64,000 bases of DNA from Loripinus fragilis (lineage: Eukaryota; Mollusca; Bivalvia; Lucinida; Lucinidae): assembly GCA_964019695.1 (NCBI GenBank), contig OZ026516.1, positions 81,795,018-81,859,017 of the forward strand, read 5' to 3'. The translations under genes and the position numbers were made by a program. Positions 52,206 through 63,000 of this stretch are shown here, one piece after another. The notes under the pieces were generated by a model. The model did not search any database. It worked only from the letters and a program-made list of their open reading frames with translations, and had not been told where the DNA came from. Every line of letters begins with the position of its first letter. The first letter of the stretch is position 1.

Positions 52206-52290
52206 ATGTTTACTGTCGTTGCCCTGGGCCCGGTAACCTGTTAAACTAACGGTACCGAGAGCCAACTCACGACAGTAAACAAGAAACGGA
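52206..52290. repeat. 85-bp imperfect palindrome
   Basis: TGTTTACTGTCGT and ACGACAGTAAAC are the outer arms; GGTAACCTGTTAAACTAACGG lies near the centre, with GGGCCCGGTAACC and GGTACCGAGAGCC as partly paired shoulders. Confidence 0.75.
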
Positions 52291-52557
52291 TTATACCTTA
52301 CATTCCTTGCCTTGAGACATTATCATTTACATGTACATGTATATAGAAAGTGCTGTTTTATCTGGAAGATAATGAAGTTGTCAGTCATTTGTCAATAATT
52401 AATTGCCGCACAAACCTGAAGGTTAAGTGCATCTGAGAATTGCTGCTAATGTTGCAATTTAATTTCCTGTTGATATTTATAGCAAAGAAACCAAATGCAT
52501 GTATTCAGCAGATGCCATAATAATCTGTAACGAATTGAAGTCTTGTTTTGTTTTATT

Positions 52558-52559
52558 AG

Positions 52560-52607
<48 letters not shown>
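52558..52607 (+). repeat. (TTG)n microsatellite
   Basis: About 16 TTG units followed by TGTTTGTTTTGGGG text. Confidence 0.97.
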
Positions 52608-52608
<1 letters not shown>

Positions 52609-52609
52609 G

Positions 52610-53255
52610 TTTGTTTTGGGGTTTATTTATTTTCATTTTATTTTTTATTTGTTTGTTTGTTGGTGTTTTGATGTTCTAGTTGCTTTTTGCAGTCACGAAA
52701 ATAAAAGATTCATCATGATACTGTAGCTTTATTATATTGTTTCATGGGAAAAATAAGTCAATATGTTATGTGACACAGTTTTATTCTGTTCAACAGTTTC
52801 AGAGTAGGTCGAATAAAACGTGGTTCCATTGGTGTCGTCGTGTATGAATTGATTTCTGCAATTGCATCATTATATTTTGATGAATTATGAATTTAGTTCT
52901 TTCATTTGTTAAAAATTCTTCTTGCTTCTTGATCATCTGTATTTCAAGTAAACGTATAAGAAACTATAAATGGCTTTGTTTTTCATTAGCCAAAAAACAC
53001 CTGCGTGTCAGATTTCTTTAACCTTTAATGGAATATTCCGCCCCTATCAATTAAACTAATCCATTTCGAATTTATGGGTTGTTGGGTAGTATTCTTTTAA
53101 GAATTATGTGTACTAATGGATTCTTTCCTTTGATTTGATAGGATGCATTTGAGAAGGTCCATTGTATATATATCGAGGGATCACATGTTAAAATTTCCAA
53201 TATAATTATTGTTCTTTTCCTGAAGATAGATTTGGTCTTAGCAACTGTGTGGACC
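52610..53255. other. Spacer, nothing recognised
   Basis: T-rich, with no recognised repeats or genes. Confidence 0.35.
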
Positions 53256-53261
53256 CTGATG

Positions 53262-53325
53262 AAATGTCGCATCATGTGGTATTTCATCTGGGTCTTCACT
53301 TTTTTGCAAAAGTACTCATTTAGGA
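53262..53325 (-). repeat. Family-9 hairpin (GATGAAAT type)
   Basis: CCTGATGAAATGTCGCATCA and TGGTATTTCATCTGGGTCTT partly pair. The outer GCAAAAGTACTCATTTAGG is shared, inverted, with 55843-55935 and 57108-57215 (AACAGGTACTTTTGC, GACCCAGATGAAATGC). Confidence 0.7.
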
Positions 53326-53683
53326 GTCACCAGTCTATAAATTAAGGGTTTAATTGAGACACTTGCAGTGATTATCTGTAATGAGAAAAAAAGAAGAAAA
53401 TTTAAAATGGGAATGCATCCATTGTCGGTTATTGGTTTGGCCAGTTGATAATATTGAATCCACATCGGTTTATCTTTTAGTTGCACAGTATATCCAGATC
53501 AGGATCTTCAATTCACTTCCTATTAGAGAAATAAATTGACACACAAAATTTAAATTTCAATAAATTGGAAACGCAACAGGTAAACCCCGTCAATTTTCAG
53601 AAAACTCTCAAGTGACTTGACAAGTCCGTTTGCATTGGTTCAAAGCCATGTATAGATATTGCTGTATTACACACCTTTTGCAA

Positions 53684-53927
53684 CCAGGCCTCGCGGTTAT
53701 AAAACTTTTTTCATGCTCAACTCAACCGAGCACAAAATTTCAACTGCTCAAAAAAACTAGAATGCCGACAAATAAAGAAGTTTCTTGCTTTAAGTCTCTC
53801 ATATGCTGTATTTATCATGCTTGTAAATGTTGAAATGCCAACAATTGTTGGCATTTTAACATTTATCAGCAGGATGTATTTCATGCCCAGTTGAGCATAA
53901 AACAAGTTTTATAACCTCGAGGCCTGG
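53684..53927. mobile_element. Family-4 foldback, long-core version (244 bp)
   Basis: CCAGGCCTCGCGGTTATAAA and TTATAACCTCGAGGCCTGG form the ends. ATGCTCAACTCAACCGAGCA, CAACTGCTCAAA and AATGCCAACAATTGTTGGCA with AACATTTAT are shared with 45531-45777. Confidence 0.92.
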
Positions 53928-53929
53928 TG

Positions 53930-55150
53930 TGAAAGCTGTGTTCAAGAAAATTAGCCATATACCAGATGAGGGTCAAATGGTAAAGTCACATAAAATTTTG
54001 CGTCTTTATAATGTTAGATTTTTTATGCAATTGGAATTGTCTCAGTAGACCTAAGGGGGACTCAGAAATATGTTTCGTTGTGCCTTTTGTCTGCCTTTTG
54101 GTCATACTAATATTACTCTTTTATCTACAGTGTGGTAGCCTTTTTCCGGTTAACAATTGCATGCTGGAGGTAAACCTTACAAAACCTTAAAATATTTGAG
54201 CATTGTTTAATCCATTGTAATGATCCTATCTTGTAAAATTGGTTTAAGAAAGACAACTGTATTATAAACTGTGAACTGTCTCAATAAACGCAAACATATC
54301 GCGTTTGCTGTTTGAAATTCTAATGCATACTCGAAATTACATGTATATAGTACAACTTTGAATAAACGCATCCAAATACAATAATTTCTTCTGTATAGGC
54401 ATGTGAAAGGAAGTGATACATGTATACATCTGCGCCAAACATAGTTTTTTGTAAGATTTTGGTCAGAAATAATAAAAAATGACATTTTAAATCTTCGCAA
54501 TAAAAGAAGAATCCTATTGTCGCGTTTCTTTTTGTTGGGTATACATACAATGGCAATATTTAGGTTTTGGAATTATAGCTTAGAGCTTACATATTTCATA
54601 TTCCAACTTTTTGATTCAGGTGGACAATCGCTATATGTTTATTAACTTACTGACATTATTTTCCCAAGAAGTATTAGCTTGCAATAATGACAAAGTACCA
54701 TTTTCATCTGAGGGACATTGATACAATCAGGGGATTGCAAATACAATAGGTATTACGTAAATCACTGTGGCGTAATCAGGTTTCCGAACCATCTCTCCAT
54801 CTCTCTCAATCTCTAATATTAATGTGGCCCAAAACTAAAACGTAAACCTAACCCATATATCAAAGCTAACGATTAAGATCCAGACAAACGATAATTGAGA
54901 CGAGGTTCGGAGCAAAACAGACGCGTGGCATATGTATGTGAAAAGAAAATACTCTGAAAAGCGTGTTCATATGCGCATGCCGATCCGTGTTCTTTGGGAA
55001 ATCATAAGAGCAGTACATGTATTGACGTTTTCGGAAGCGCCATGGACTCAATATCCACCCAATCCATACATGTATACGACATAATGTTTAGGCACCCGAA
55101 CAATTTTAAATCTAAACGTAAAAACTTCCGCTCCTTCCCAACCAGTATAC
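53930..55150. other. Spacer, nothing recognised
   Basis: Several 60-100-codon ORFs on the minus strand (54207-54556) overlap in different frames and show no domain. Confidence 0.35.
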
Positions 55151-55158
55151 AGTCATGG

Positions 55159-55222
55159 GCCACTGTCGGCCCACCAGCGAAACGCCATTAGAATGGCGTT
55201 TCGCTGGCGAGCCGACAGTGGC
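55159..55222. repeat. 64-bp palindrome with AAACGCCATT core (family 6)
   Basis: GCCACTGTCGGCCCACCAGC pairs with GCTGGCGAGCCGACAGTGGC around GAAACGCCATTAGAATGGCG. Same core as 5888-5947, 49 kb away. Confidence 0.92.
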
Positions 55223-55224
55223 TC

Positions 55225-55840
55225 GCTTTTATATGCTTACTGAGGTGTTCGAGTCTCAAGTGTCTACCCGATTTGGTAACCTGGACAGGGACTTTCTTTA
55301 CGTTCTTCTGTGTTTACAAACACTGACTATTCAGATTCATAGTAACATACAGCGATGACTTGGATCATTATTGCATAGTTGATCCTGGTCCTCCCGGTCT
55401 TCATTCGTAGGTTTGTTTTCTCGCATTATGGCCCAGATGAAGATATATCCTTTTGATACGCAATTTAATTCCGAATGGCTGTTTTCGTTTTATTATTTTC
55501 TAATCTAATTCTATAGTAATACCCCTAATCATTTACTATCAAATTGGTTGATTGGTACCTCTGGCTTTGCTACTTATAGTTTAGCAGATGGCGTTTGAAA
55601 TTTCAGTAGATGGCTGTTTCCACTATAAAAGAGAATATGATTGGTCTTTAGAAAACAATAGTTTCTCCAAGAATGATTTTGGGCTGTCTGGGCTAAATAT
55701 GGTGCTGCTTTGCTAGTTTATTGCATGGTTCCTTTTGCTGTATTTTTCATGTGATAGTTAGTTAGTTAGTTTGTTGGTTTGTTTTACACCGTCCTTTATT
55801 TTTATGGCAAAACATATAATCACTAAGAACAACAGTTTAA
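55225..55840. other. Spacer, nothing recognised
   Basis: A GTTAGTTAGTTAGTTTG run near 55757 followed by TTTTACACCGTCC may be a decayed SINE body. Confidence 0.35.
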
Positions 55841-55842
55841 CC

Positions 55843-55935
55843 CTTTGTATATTCTGGAAACTCCTGAACAGGTACTTTGGCAACCAGTGAAGACCCAGTT
55901 GAAATGCCGCTCAGGATCTGCACTGCTTGCTAAGT
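55843..55935 (+). repeat. Family-9 fragment
   Basis: TGTATATTCTGGAAACTCCT, AACAGGTACTTTGGCAACCA, AGTGAAGACCCAGTTGAAAT and GCCGCTCAGGATCTGC correspond to 57108-57215 in the same orientation. Confidence 0.7.
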
Positions 55936-55977
55936 TCAGACAAAGAAATACAATACTTTTGGGAAATTATAACCTGT

Positions 55978-56665
55978 GGCTATTGTCGCTTGGACCTACT
56001 GTGCCATCAAGCATTGGTAGTTCCTTTCTAACTGTAATCATGTATAAGAAACTATTGTCACTTGGGCCTTTTGTGCAATTCAGCAATTTTGTATTTCCTT
56101 TCTAACTGTAAGCATGTGTCAGGAACTATTGTCGCTTCGATCTGTATCACTAAGCAATTAGTAATCATGTGTAAGATACTATTGTCACTTAGACCTTCTG
56201 TGCAATTCAGCAATTTGGTATTGTCTTTCTTACTGTAAGCATGTGTCAGGAACTATTGTCGCTTCGACCTGTATCACAAAGCATTTAGTAATCATGTATA
56301 AGATACTATTGTCACTTGGACCTTCTGTGCCATTAAGCATTGACAGTTCCTTTCTAACTGTAATCATGTATAAGATACTATTGTCGCTTGGACCTTCTGT
56401 GCCATAAGCCATTGACAGTTCCTTTCTATTTTTAGTATGTATAAGGAACTACATGTATTGTCGCTTGGACCTGTACCACTAAGCATTAGTAAAAAAAAAT
56501 ATAGTTCCTTTCTAACTGTAAGCGTGTATATGGAACTATTTTTGCTTGGATCGTCTGTGCCATGGTAGTTCCTTTCTAACTGTTAGCATGTTGAAGGGAC
56601 TATTGTCGTTTGGACCTTCTGTACCATTAAGCATTGATATTTCCTTCGAACTGTAATCATGTTTA
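55978..56665 (+). repeat. Minisatellite with alternating unit lengths
   Basis: ACTATTGTCGCTTGGACC-type cores occur near 55978, 56052, 56125, 56178, 56251, 56306, 56377, 56453, 56531 and 56597. In the middle the spacing alternates between ~73 and ~54 bp, giving a ~127-bp higher-order unit; the flanks have only ~73-bp units. TTCCTTTCTAACTGTAATCA is the other conserved block. A minus-strand ORF (56230-56412) spans about two units. Confidence 0.92.
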
Positions 56666-56669
56666 TCTT

Positions 56670-57100
56670 TTTTGATATGCAACTATATTTGCAGCCATCT
56701 TTGATATTTCGTTATACCTATTATAAATTTATCTGAATGCTATCCTGATAGCTTTTACATCGTCTGTCTAGAGCTAATTTAGTAAACACATTTAATCTTT
56801 TAAAACATGTTTCAAATATGTGCATAGTTTTATAACTATCTTGTCTGCTAACTTGCACATTTCAACTATATACCTATAGCCAATTCTAAATGCCATTTTG
56901 ATTGCATTTACTTTATCCCGGGCTTATTTTAGTTCACCGTTTGACTATATTAAACCTTTCATGGACCTTTTACAGCCATCAGTGGCGCCATCATCAATGT
57001 TTCAAAATGCTCAGTGATGCCAAGGTGGCATCAGTCAAATTCTTCAAATGCAATGTCTTTGCTACCAGGATCAGTAAATGTCAAACAACAACATCAACAA
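56670..57100. other. Spacer, nothing recognised
   Basis: AT-rich text without recognised repeats. Confidence 0.35.
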
Positions 57101-57107
57101 CCTTAAC

Positions 57108-57215
57108 CCTTTTTTACACTGGAAAACCTAAACAGGTACTTTTGCGAACAGTGACGACCCAGATGAAATGCAGCATAATGTCTTTGTTGATGAGGATCGT
57201 GACAAACTTCCTATG
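57108..57215 (+). repeat. Family-9 fragment
   Basis: TTTTTTACACTGGAAAACCT, AACAGGTACTTTTGCGAACA, GTGACGACCCAGATGAAATG and CAGCATAATG, as in 55843-55935 and, inverted, 53262-53325. Confidence 0.75.
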
Positions 57216-57269
57216 TTAAACTGGTTACTTAAACTCATGACATACCGTTTAAATCACGTGATATTGCTG

Positions 57270-57602
57270 AGGAAATGTGAGTAAGTGAGTATGATGAGGT
57301 AATACCACAATCACAAACCGCAAACAAACACGTGGCATCGTGAGGAAGAAGCACACAACAATCATGAGACACCAGAAAGACAAACAAAGCAAAGCAACCA
57401 ACTCTTTCTCTTTCCTATCAAGATGATTACAAAACTAGAATGGACACAAAGTAATGCACAACAAAACTTAGAACAATTACAGAATCCCACAATGGGAGTA
57501 ACAATCAACAACGCATGAACAACAACAGAACCACCGCATTAGAACAGAAAGCAGCCAAAGCCACTGGTGGGATTAAATGCATTTTACTGGTAACAAATCT
57601 GT
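57270..57602 (-). mobile_element. Family-1 repeat, truncated copy
   Basis: GTAAGTGAGTATGATGAGGT, GGCATCGTGAGGAAGAAGCA, GATGATTACAAAACTAGAAT, GAACCACCGCATTAGAACAG and GGATTAAATGCATTTTACTG are reversed family-1 blocks. Confidence 0.87.
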
Positions 57603-57604
57603 TC

Positions 57605-58815
57605 CCCACCTTGTCCCAGCTTCCCACAAACATATATTATGTAAAATATAGACGTTTACCTTTAAACGGATTTGCTGGTGAAGATGGGGGATATACTTGT
57701 TGCGTATACGAAAAAGCATCTGCAAACTGATTTTCTGGAAGCATTCAACTCCTCAAGCATGTATCAAGACGACTTATTCAATATTGACAATCTTTTTCTT
57801 TATTTTTCTTTTTTATCACATTTATCCCACAAGTTTATATAAACAAATTATTTTGATTCTGAAGGCCCTATTTGGATCTGGATTTGTCCATACCGAATGG
57901 TATTGTTTCATCAAGAATTTGTTAATTTCTCTTCTCTGGATGGAGATGATCCCGCATAAGTACATGTAGTGAAATATGTACACCATGGCATAAGATGGGG
58001 AACTGTTTGCAAAAAAAAAACTAAAAATATTCTAAAGGGATTGTGAGTTATTTCGTTTTTCACTGACTGAACATAGATACATATTAATTAAAATGCACAC
58101 TGAAACTTCTAAGTTTCGGATCGAGCAATATCTAAAACAATTGGCTACAAAAACAAATATGTTGCATGTCTTGAAAATGCTGTTTCATGTTTAGATAATA
58201 TCTAAATCACAAACGCCTACAATTGCCTTCTCTTCAATAATATGATAAATACAAAAAGTTCAGCCAGTCTCCTGAGAAAAAGATAAGATTCTTTTCCGAC
58301 TAAGATTGCGGACTCCCGGGATGGAAGGTGCCGTCTCCAATTCGACTGTATAAAGTAAGTAACAATATAGTGTATATATAAAAACCCAAGGGATGGAATT
58401 AACATTTCTTATAACAGTGAATTGTATAATGAGAAGTAATGTGATATATCTACCGACGACAAGGATATCTCAGTGAGATGTAGCAGGCAAAAATGGAGAG
58501 TGCACGCTTTTCTCCAGATTCTTGCATAAATTGGTACTAGTTGCAGTATAATGCCACATCCTTGGAATAGCATGGCACGAATCAGAATCACACGTTGGAA
58601 AACTACCATACGTTTGTATCTAGAAGAAGGAGACGATCCTTTTCAAAACATTCGATATGCTCATTTTATCTTCTTTTTTTTGCATCCTTAATCTATGATT
58701 AGAGACGACTCAAGGCTGCGTTAGAGAACTTCTTAGAAAAATTGTTATATTTAACAGCCAACAATTCAGGCCTCAAGCTACGAGGGGATAATTGCCAATT
58801 CAGTCCTTATTTCTC
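57605..58815. other. Spacer, nothing recognised
   Basis: ORFs of 60-90 codons without motifs. An A-run lies near 58012. Confidence 0.35.
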
Positions 58816-58819
58816 TATT

Positions 58820-58893
58820 AAAACATATGCTGTGGGTACTAAAAAGAACCGTCTCGTCGAGACGGTTCTTTTGAGTAAACACAACATATGTTT
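58820..58893. repeat. Hairpin with ACATATGNTGTG ends (core C)
   Basis: AAACATATGCTGTGGGTACT at the left and AGTAAACACAACATATGTTT at the right enclose AAAAGAACCGTCTCG / CGAGACGGTTCTTTT. The ends match 60101-60168; the core does not. Confidence 0.88.
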
Positions 58894-58899
58894 TTATTT

Positions 58900-60095
58900 G
58901 TTGATAAGCAAATTTTCACAGTTTTGTCAAGAAGAAATTTGAGTATCTGGAGCTGTGATTAAAATATTACACAAGTCTGAAAAATAATAAGCTTTGTGTC
59001 CACCGAGAATTAACAGACGTAGTAATTGTTTACATAATAAATGCCATGTATCAGTGTAAATATTGTTTTCACGTTTGCAGACAGAATTTTACATAATAAT
59101 GTAAATCAAATAGCTCCCTGCTATATTTTCTATTTTCTTCTTGGTACCATTCTTAATAAGGTAACAACATGTCGCCATACACGTTGCCTATCTCCATGCT
59201 GGGTAAAATCGCACGCGATTTGTCGTCTGCTGCTTTTTTCTTCTAAAATAATGTTTTCAAAAAAGCTTATTTCAGGGCTTCGATCAGAGTGTCTAACAGA
59301 TTGGATCAACATCTGTACCGACGTGTTGTCGGCCCTGATGGGCCCAAATCGTGCGCGAATCTAGATATTGTATAGCTTAAGACAACCGCTTAAAGGAAAC
59401 CAGATTCTTAAAGGAAAAGGCAAACAATTACCCCCAAGACCCCAACCCACAACCACATCCCAAGCCAGACACTTATCAGGGCTCCCTTAACGTATCCTCG
59501 CCTACAGAATATAAAACTAGCCATAGCAAAACGGATATAAAATATGCTTTTGTATGAGTGTGAAATATGAGCCCGACAAAAGGGGGTACCAATCCATTGG
59601 TGTCTTTTAAAGTCCAAAGAACGTCGGAAGAATGCCATTAAAGGGAGATTTATGCCACACCAATGGTGGCATTTATGGGCAGAAACTGTCAAAGAATGAA
59701 TTGAATTTTCATGAGAAGCTTCAGAAGGAATCGATTAGCAATAAAACCAACATGGAAGTCATCAAACGTGTCATAGGTTTTAATCATTTGGCGGCTACGT
59801 CATATCAGGGGGTGCAATGGTTTACTTGTTTGTTGTTAGTGTTTAGGAGTTTGCTGAAAAGAAGTTGTTTGAACCAAGCCAACATACAGTCTCGTACACA
59901 ACCAGGCAACCGCCAAGTTAGCATTTCATTCCAATGACACATCTTAAGATAATTGGCTATCTATTATTGTCTCCAGGTGCATGCCAAACTACACAAAAAC
60001 TTGTACATTTCTACATGCTCATTGCACTGAATCATAAAAAGGAGTTAAGAAGTTTGTGAAGCCCTGTTTTATGGTGAAAAACACTCGTTTATTGA
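58900..60095. other. Spacer with small palindromes
   Basis: TTTATGCCACACCAATGGTG then GCATTTA near 59649 is a small palindrome. AAATCGCACGCGATTTG (59208) is a self-complementary run, with a loose counterpart CCAAATCGTGCGCGAATC at 59343. A 107-codon ORF (59041-59364) covers these and has no known domain. Confidence 0.4.
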
Positions 60096-60100
60096 ATTGG

Positions 60101-60168
60101 TATATGTTGTAGGCACACATTGGAATTGCCTCTATGAGGCAATTCCAATGTGTACAAACAACATATGT
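60101..60168. repeat. Hairpin with ATATGTTGT ends (core D)
   Basis: TATATGTTGTAGGCACACAT at the left and ATGTGTACAAACAACATATG at the right enclose CACATTGGAATTGCCTC / GAGGCAATTCCAATGTG around TAT. Confidence 0.88.
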
Positions 60169-60169
60169 T

Positions 60170-60714
60170 ACTGTAATTAAGGAAACCTATTTTGAAATCT
60201 ACACTAAACAAGTATCATGTCCATTGGTTTTTCTCTTTTAAACATCTCAAACTGCCAATCAGTATTAAAATACCTGTCATGGCAAATTGTTTATATTTAC
60301 AGCTATATCACCAAATTTGATTTCACGAACTATGCTTTTGCTAAGCTGGTAGTTGCGTGGTAGTAAATGGCGTTTGGCTAGCGGGTCGATGGTGTCCCGC
60401 TTTTATAAAATTACTGTGTTATAGCTAAATGTTGATGTCGTTGATATGTTGCCATATTTAACGATGGTGTGGTTGTTTTGTCAATGTCAATGCTTATACA
60501 TGGTCTTGAAATTGAGATACTGGTGATGTTTGTTCTATTACATTTCAGTAGATGTTATTTTAGTTTTCTGTATTAGGGGAATGTGACGAATGTTACCACC
60601 TTTCTCAGACAGGATCATTTCTTTTGTGGCTACAGAAAAGCCCACAAACGTTCAAATTGTTAACAGTCAGTTTCCCATGTGGATCAATCAGTCACTTAAG
60701 AAAGAAGCATGAAT
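60170..60714. other. Spacer with a half family-6 palindrome
   Basis: GGCGTTTGGCTAGCGGGTCG near 60368 is a degenerate half of the family-6 palindrome. Nothing else recognised. Confidence 0.45.
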
Positions 60715-61800
60715 CAGTCTTGGTCACAGACATGTAATTGTAAAAAAGGGAAGTGATTGGCTTAAAAGGTGGGTAGAAGCTCAGCACAATATTTTTAAGT
60801 TGTAATGTGTTTCATGATTGGTCACTAATAAAACTACGGAAATATATTGTATTTATTAGAAGGGTATTATATCTGAAACAACATCTCATTGCTTTTGTTG
60901 ATTAAGTTTACTAGTGTGGCTTAGAAAAAAGGACCTTACATTCTGGGGTTTTTTCAGTAGAATTTTCCTCTCATGAATGTAGGATGCCCACCTTCAGGGG
61001 CCAAAAAGTGGTAAACTACGGTGGTCACCAGGGTATCTCATTCTTGTTTATTGATTAAACTAGGTCCAATCTGTAACTCTATGGCAGCTTCATTGTAATT
61101 GAAGAGTTGTGAGGACCACAGCCTACTTAAAAGCTATAATGGAGGTATATGGAAAAACAATTACAGGTCTGGGCCCTCTTCTACCATCTTCAAATGCTGG
61201 CCGATAATTATGACTCCTCATTCTTTTACAATAACCAGAAACCATGCAAGGCACAGACCTGTAATTGTAAAAAGGGCAGTGATTGGCTCAAACGGTGGAT
61301 GGAAGCTCAGCACAATAATACAGTTGTAAGGTGGTTCGTGATTGGTCAATAATAAACGTAGGGGAAAGAAATCATATTTATTAGTCAGGTATAATACACT
61401 CCTTGGACTAGAGTAAATAAATATATCAGATCTGATCAGGTTTTCATAGGCAGCCTAATGGAGTTCTATAAATAGCACAGACTCTAGCCGTAGGAGTGAA
61501 TATATTTGTTGCTTTTTAACAACATATCACTTCTTTTGTTGATAAGATTTACAGTTGTGACTTAGAATAGGGACCTTGCATTTTGATATTTTTTTCAATG
61601 AAATTTACCTCCCATGTAGGGCACCCACCTTCAGGGGCCAAAAAGTGGTAAAACATTGCGGTCATCAGGGTATCTTATTCTTGTTTATAGATTGAACTAG
61701 ATCAATGGTAGTCTAATTGTGATTTAAGAGTTATGAGGACCGCAGCTTTCTTAAAAGCTATAATGGAGGTCTATGGAAAAACATTTACAGGTCTGAGCCC
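60715..61800 (+). repeat. Tandem segmental duplication (unit ~530-640 bp)
   Basis: Matched landmarks are CAGACATGTAATTGTAAAAA / CAGACCTGTAATTGTAAAAA (60727 and 61254), GGGGCCAAAAAGTGGTAAA (60997 and 61634), TATCTCATTCTTGTTTAT / TATCTTATTCTTGTTTAT, AAAGCTATAATGGAGGT, and TTACAGGTCTGGGCCCT / TTACAGGTCTGAGCCCT. The second unit carries about 110 extra bases (about 61395-61505). No coding similarity recognised. Confidence 0.92.
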
Positions 61801-62195
61801 TGCAACTGGCGCTGGATGCGTGGTAACGTTTTGGTTGGTTGTTGGTGTTCCAAACAAACCGAACATAAGAAAGCATAACCAATAATGCTTAGAAGACTGT
61901 CTATTTTGATTCATAGAAATCCACCTAGAATTTGCTGCAGACTAAATTTTAAAATTTTGTTAAAAACAAATGAGACGTGATATTTCTTGTGAATTGTTTG
62001 CTAGCAGACGATTCACATGAAATTTCAAGCCTTATTTCCCTACAAATCATGATAGATATCACATAATCTGCCGTCTGCTACAATCGTAAATGCCACAAGC
62101 GAAGATCATAGTAGTACAATGACACCAGGAGAAAGAGACACAAAAAACAAAGTCGTCTGCTTTTCCCTTCTGCTGAAATGTTTAAGAAGCCTCTA
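61801..62195. other. Spacer, nothing recognised
   Basis: TAATCTGCCGTCTGCTACAA and later GCAGCAGACGACTTTAGCAG share GCAGACG words with neighbouring text; no family assigned. Confidence 0.35.
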
Positions 62196-62199
62196 TGAC

Positions 62200-62272
62200 A
62201 AACAGTGTGGACCCAGGGCCCAGATCAGACTGCTCCTATAGGAGTAGTCTGATCTGGGCCCACACTGTTTGC
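62200..62272. repeat. Hairpin with AAACAGTGTGGACCC ends (core E)
   Basis: CAAACAGTGTGGACCCAGGG at the left and TGGGCCCACACTGTTTGC at the right enclose a near-perfect palindrome: CCCAGATCAGACT, GCTCCTATAGGAGTA, and AGTCTGATCTGGG. Confidence 0.92.
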
Positions 62273-62274
62273 TT

Positions 62275-62905
62275 CTATACTTAAATTCGTCAGTATTGTT
62301 ACGCAATTATTTGCAGCAGACGACTTTAGCAGACGATATTTTCAGACGCATTTTTTCTTGGTGCTTTAAGGGCGAAGACGCACATAGCATCGTTTTAATC
62401 ATTTTTTTCAAGGGTAACATAGTGTATTGATAGAATTTAAAACGCAATGTCAAAAACTATATCGGCCTTTAGAGATTTTCATTTTTCAATAGCCTATCAT
62501 TATTGTATTGAAATAACTGTTTGCCAGCTATATATTTTATGCCAGCTTTACAAAGCACCATGGAACGCATAAGATAAAATCATCTACACATTGGGTCAGC
62601 CACCTTGGCACCCATTGTTCACACAGACGTAAACTCATCATAAAGTTCAGCTTTCCATGTTTCATTTCGCCTCCATTGTCGAAACTATCTAAAATTTTAT
62701 CTAAAGCTGCGACCATGGCTATTTGATTTTCAATAACATAAAGATTACCAGAGGGAAATTCGGTGGTTGCTATTTGTACTAGTACTCCAGAAATGGAAGC
62801 TTAAAGACCGAATCATCCAGAAAACACCGAGAGCATCCTCAAAGTTTGACACAGACTGTGTTTTTTTGTTTTTTGTTTTTTTGGCTTCCAAAGAAAACTA
62901 CGAAT
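62275..62905. other. Spacer, nothing recognised
   Basis: A TTTTTTTGTTTTTTGTTTTT run lies near 62862. No ORF or repeat family seen. Confidence 0.35.
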
Positions 62906-62910
62906 CTGTA

Positions 62911-63000
62911 CTTTCTTCGTGAGGACTGCACAGCCGTAGATCAGCATGTGCATTATGCACATGCTGATCTACGTCATGGCCAGTCCTCCACATAGAAAGT
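62911..63000. repeat. 90-bp palindrome with GTAGATCAGCATGTGC core
   Basis: CTTTCTTCGTGAGGACTG at the left and CAGTCCTCCACATAGAAAG at the right flank GTAGATCAGCATGTGCAT / ATGCACATGCTGATCTAC. The GATCAGC core recalls family 2 but the ends do not. Confidence 0.9.

Noticed and set aside
54207..54556. Two overlapping minus-strand ORFs of 78 and 97 codons
   Set aside because: Different frames of the same DNA, neither with a recognisable domain.
59041..59364. 107-codon ORF with a hydrophobic start
   Set aside because: No recognisable family; covers small inverted pairs and is read oppositely by another ORF.
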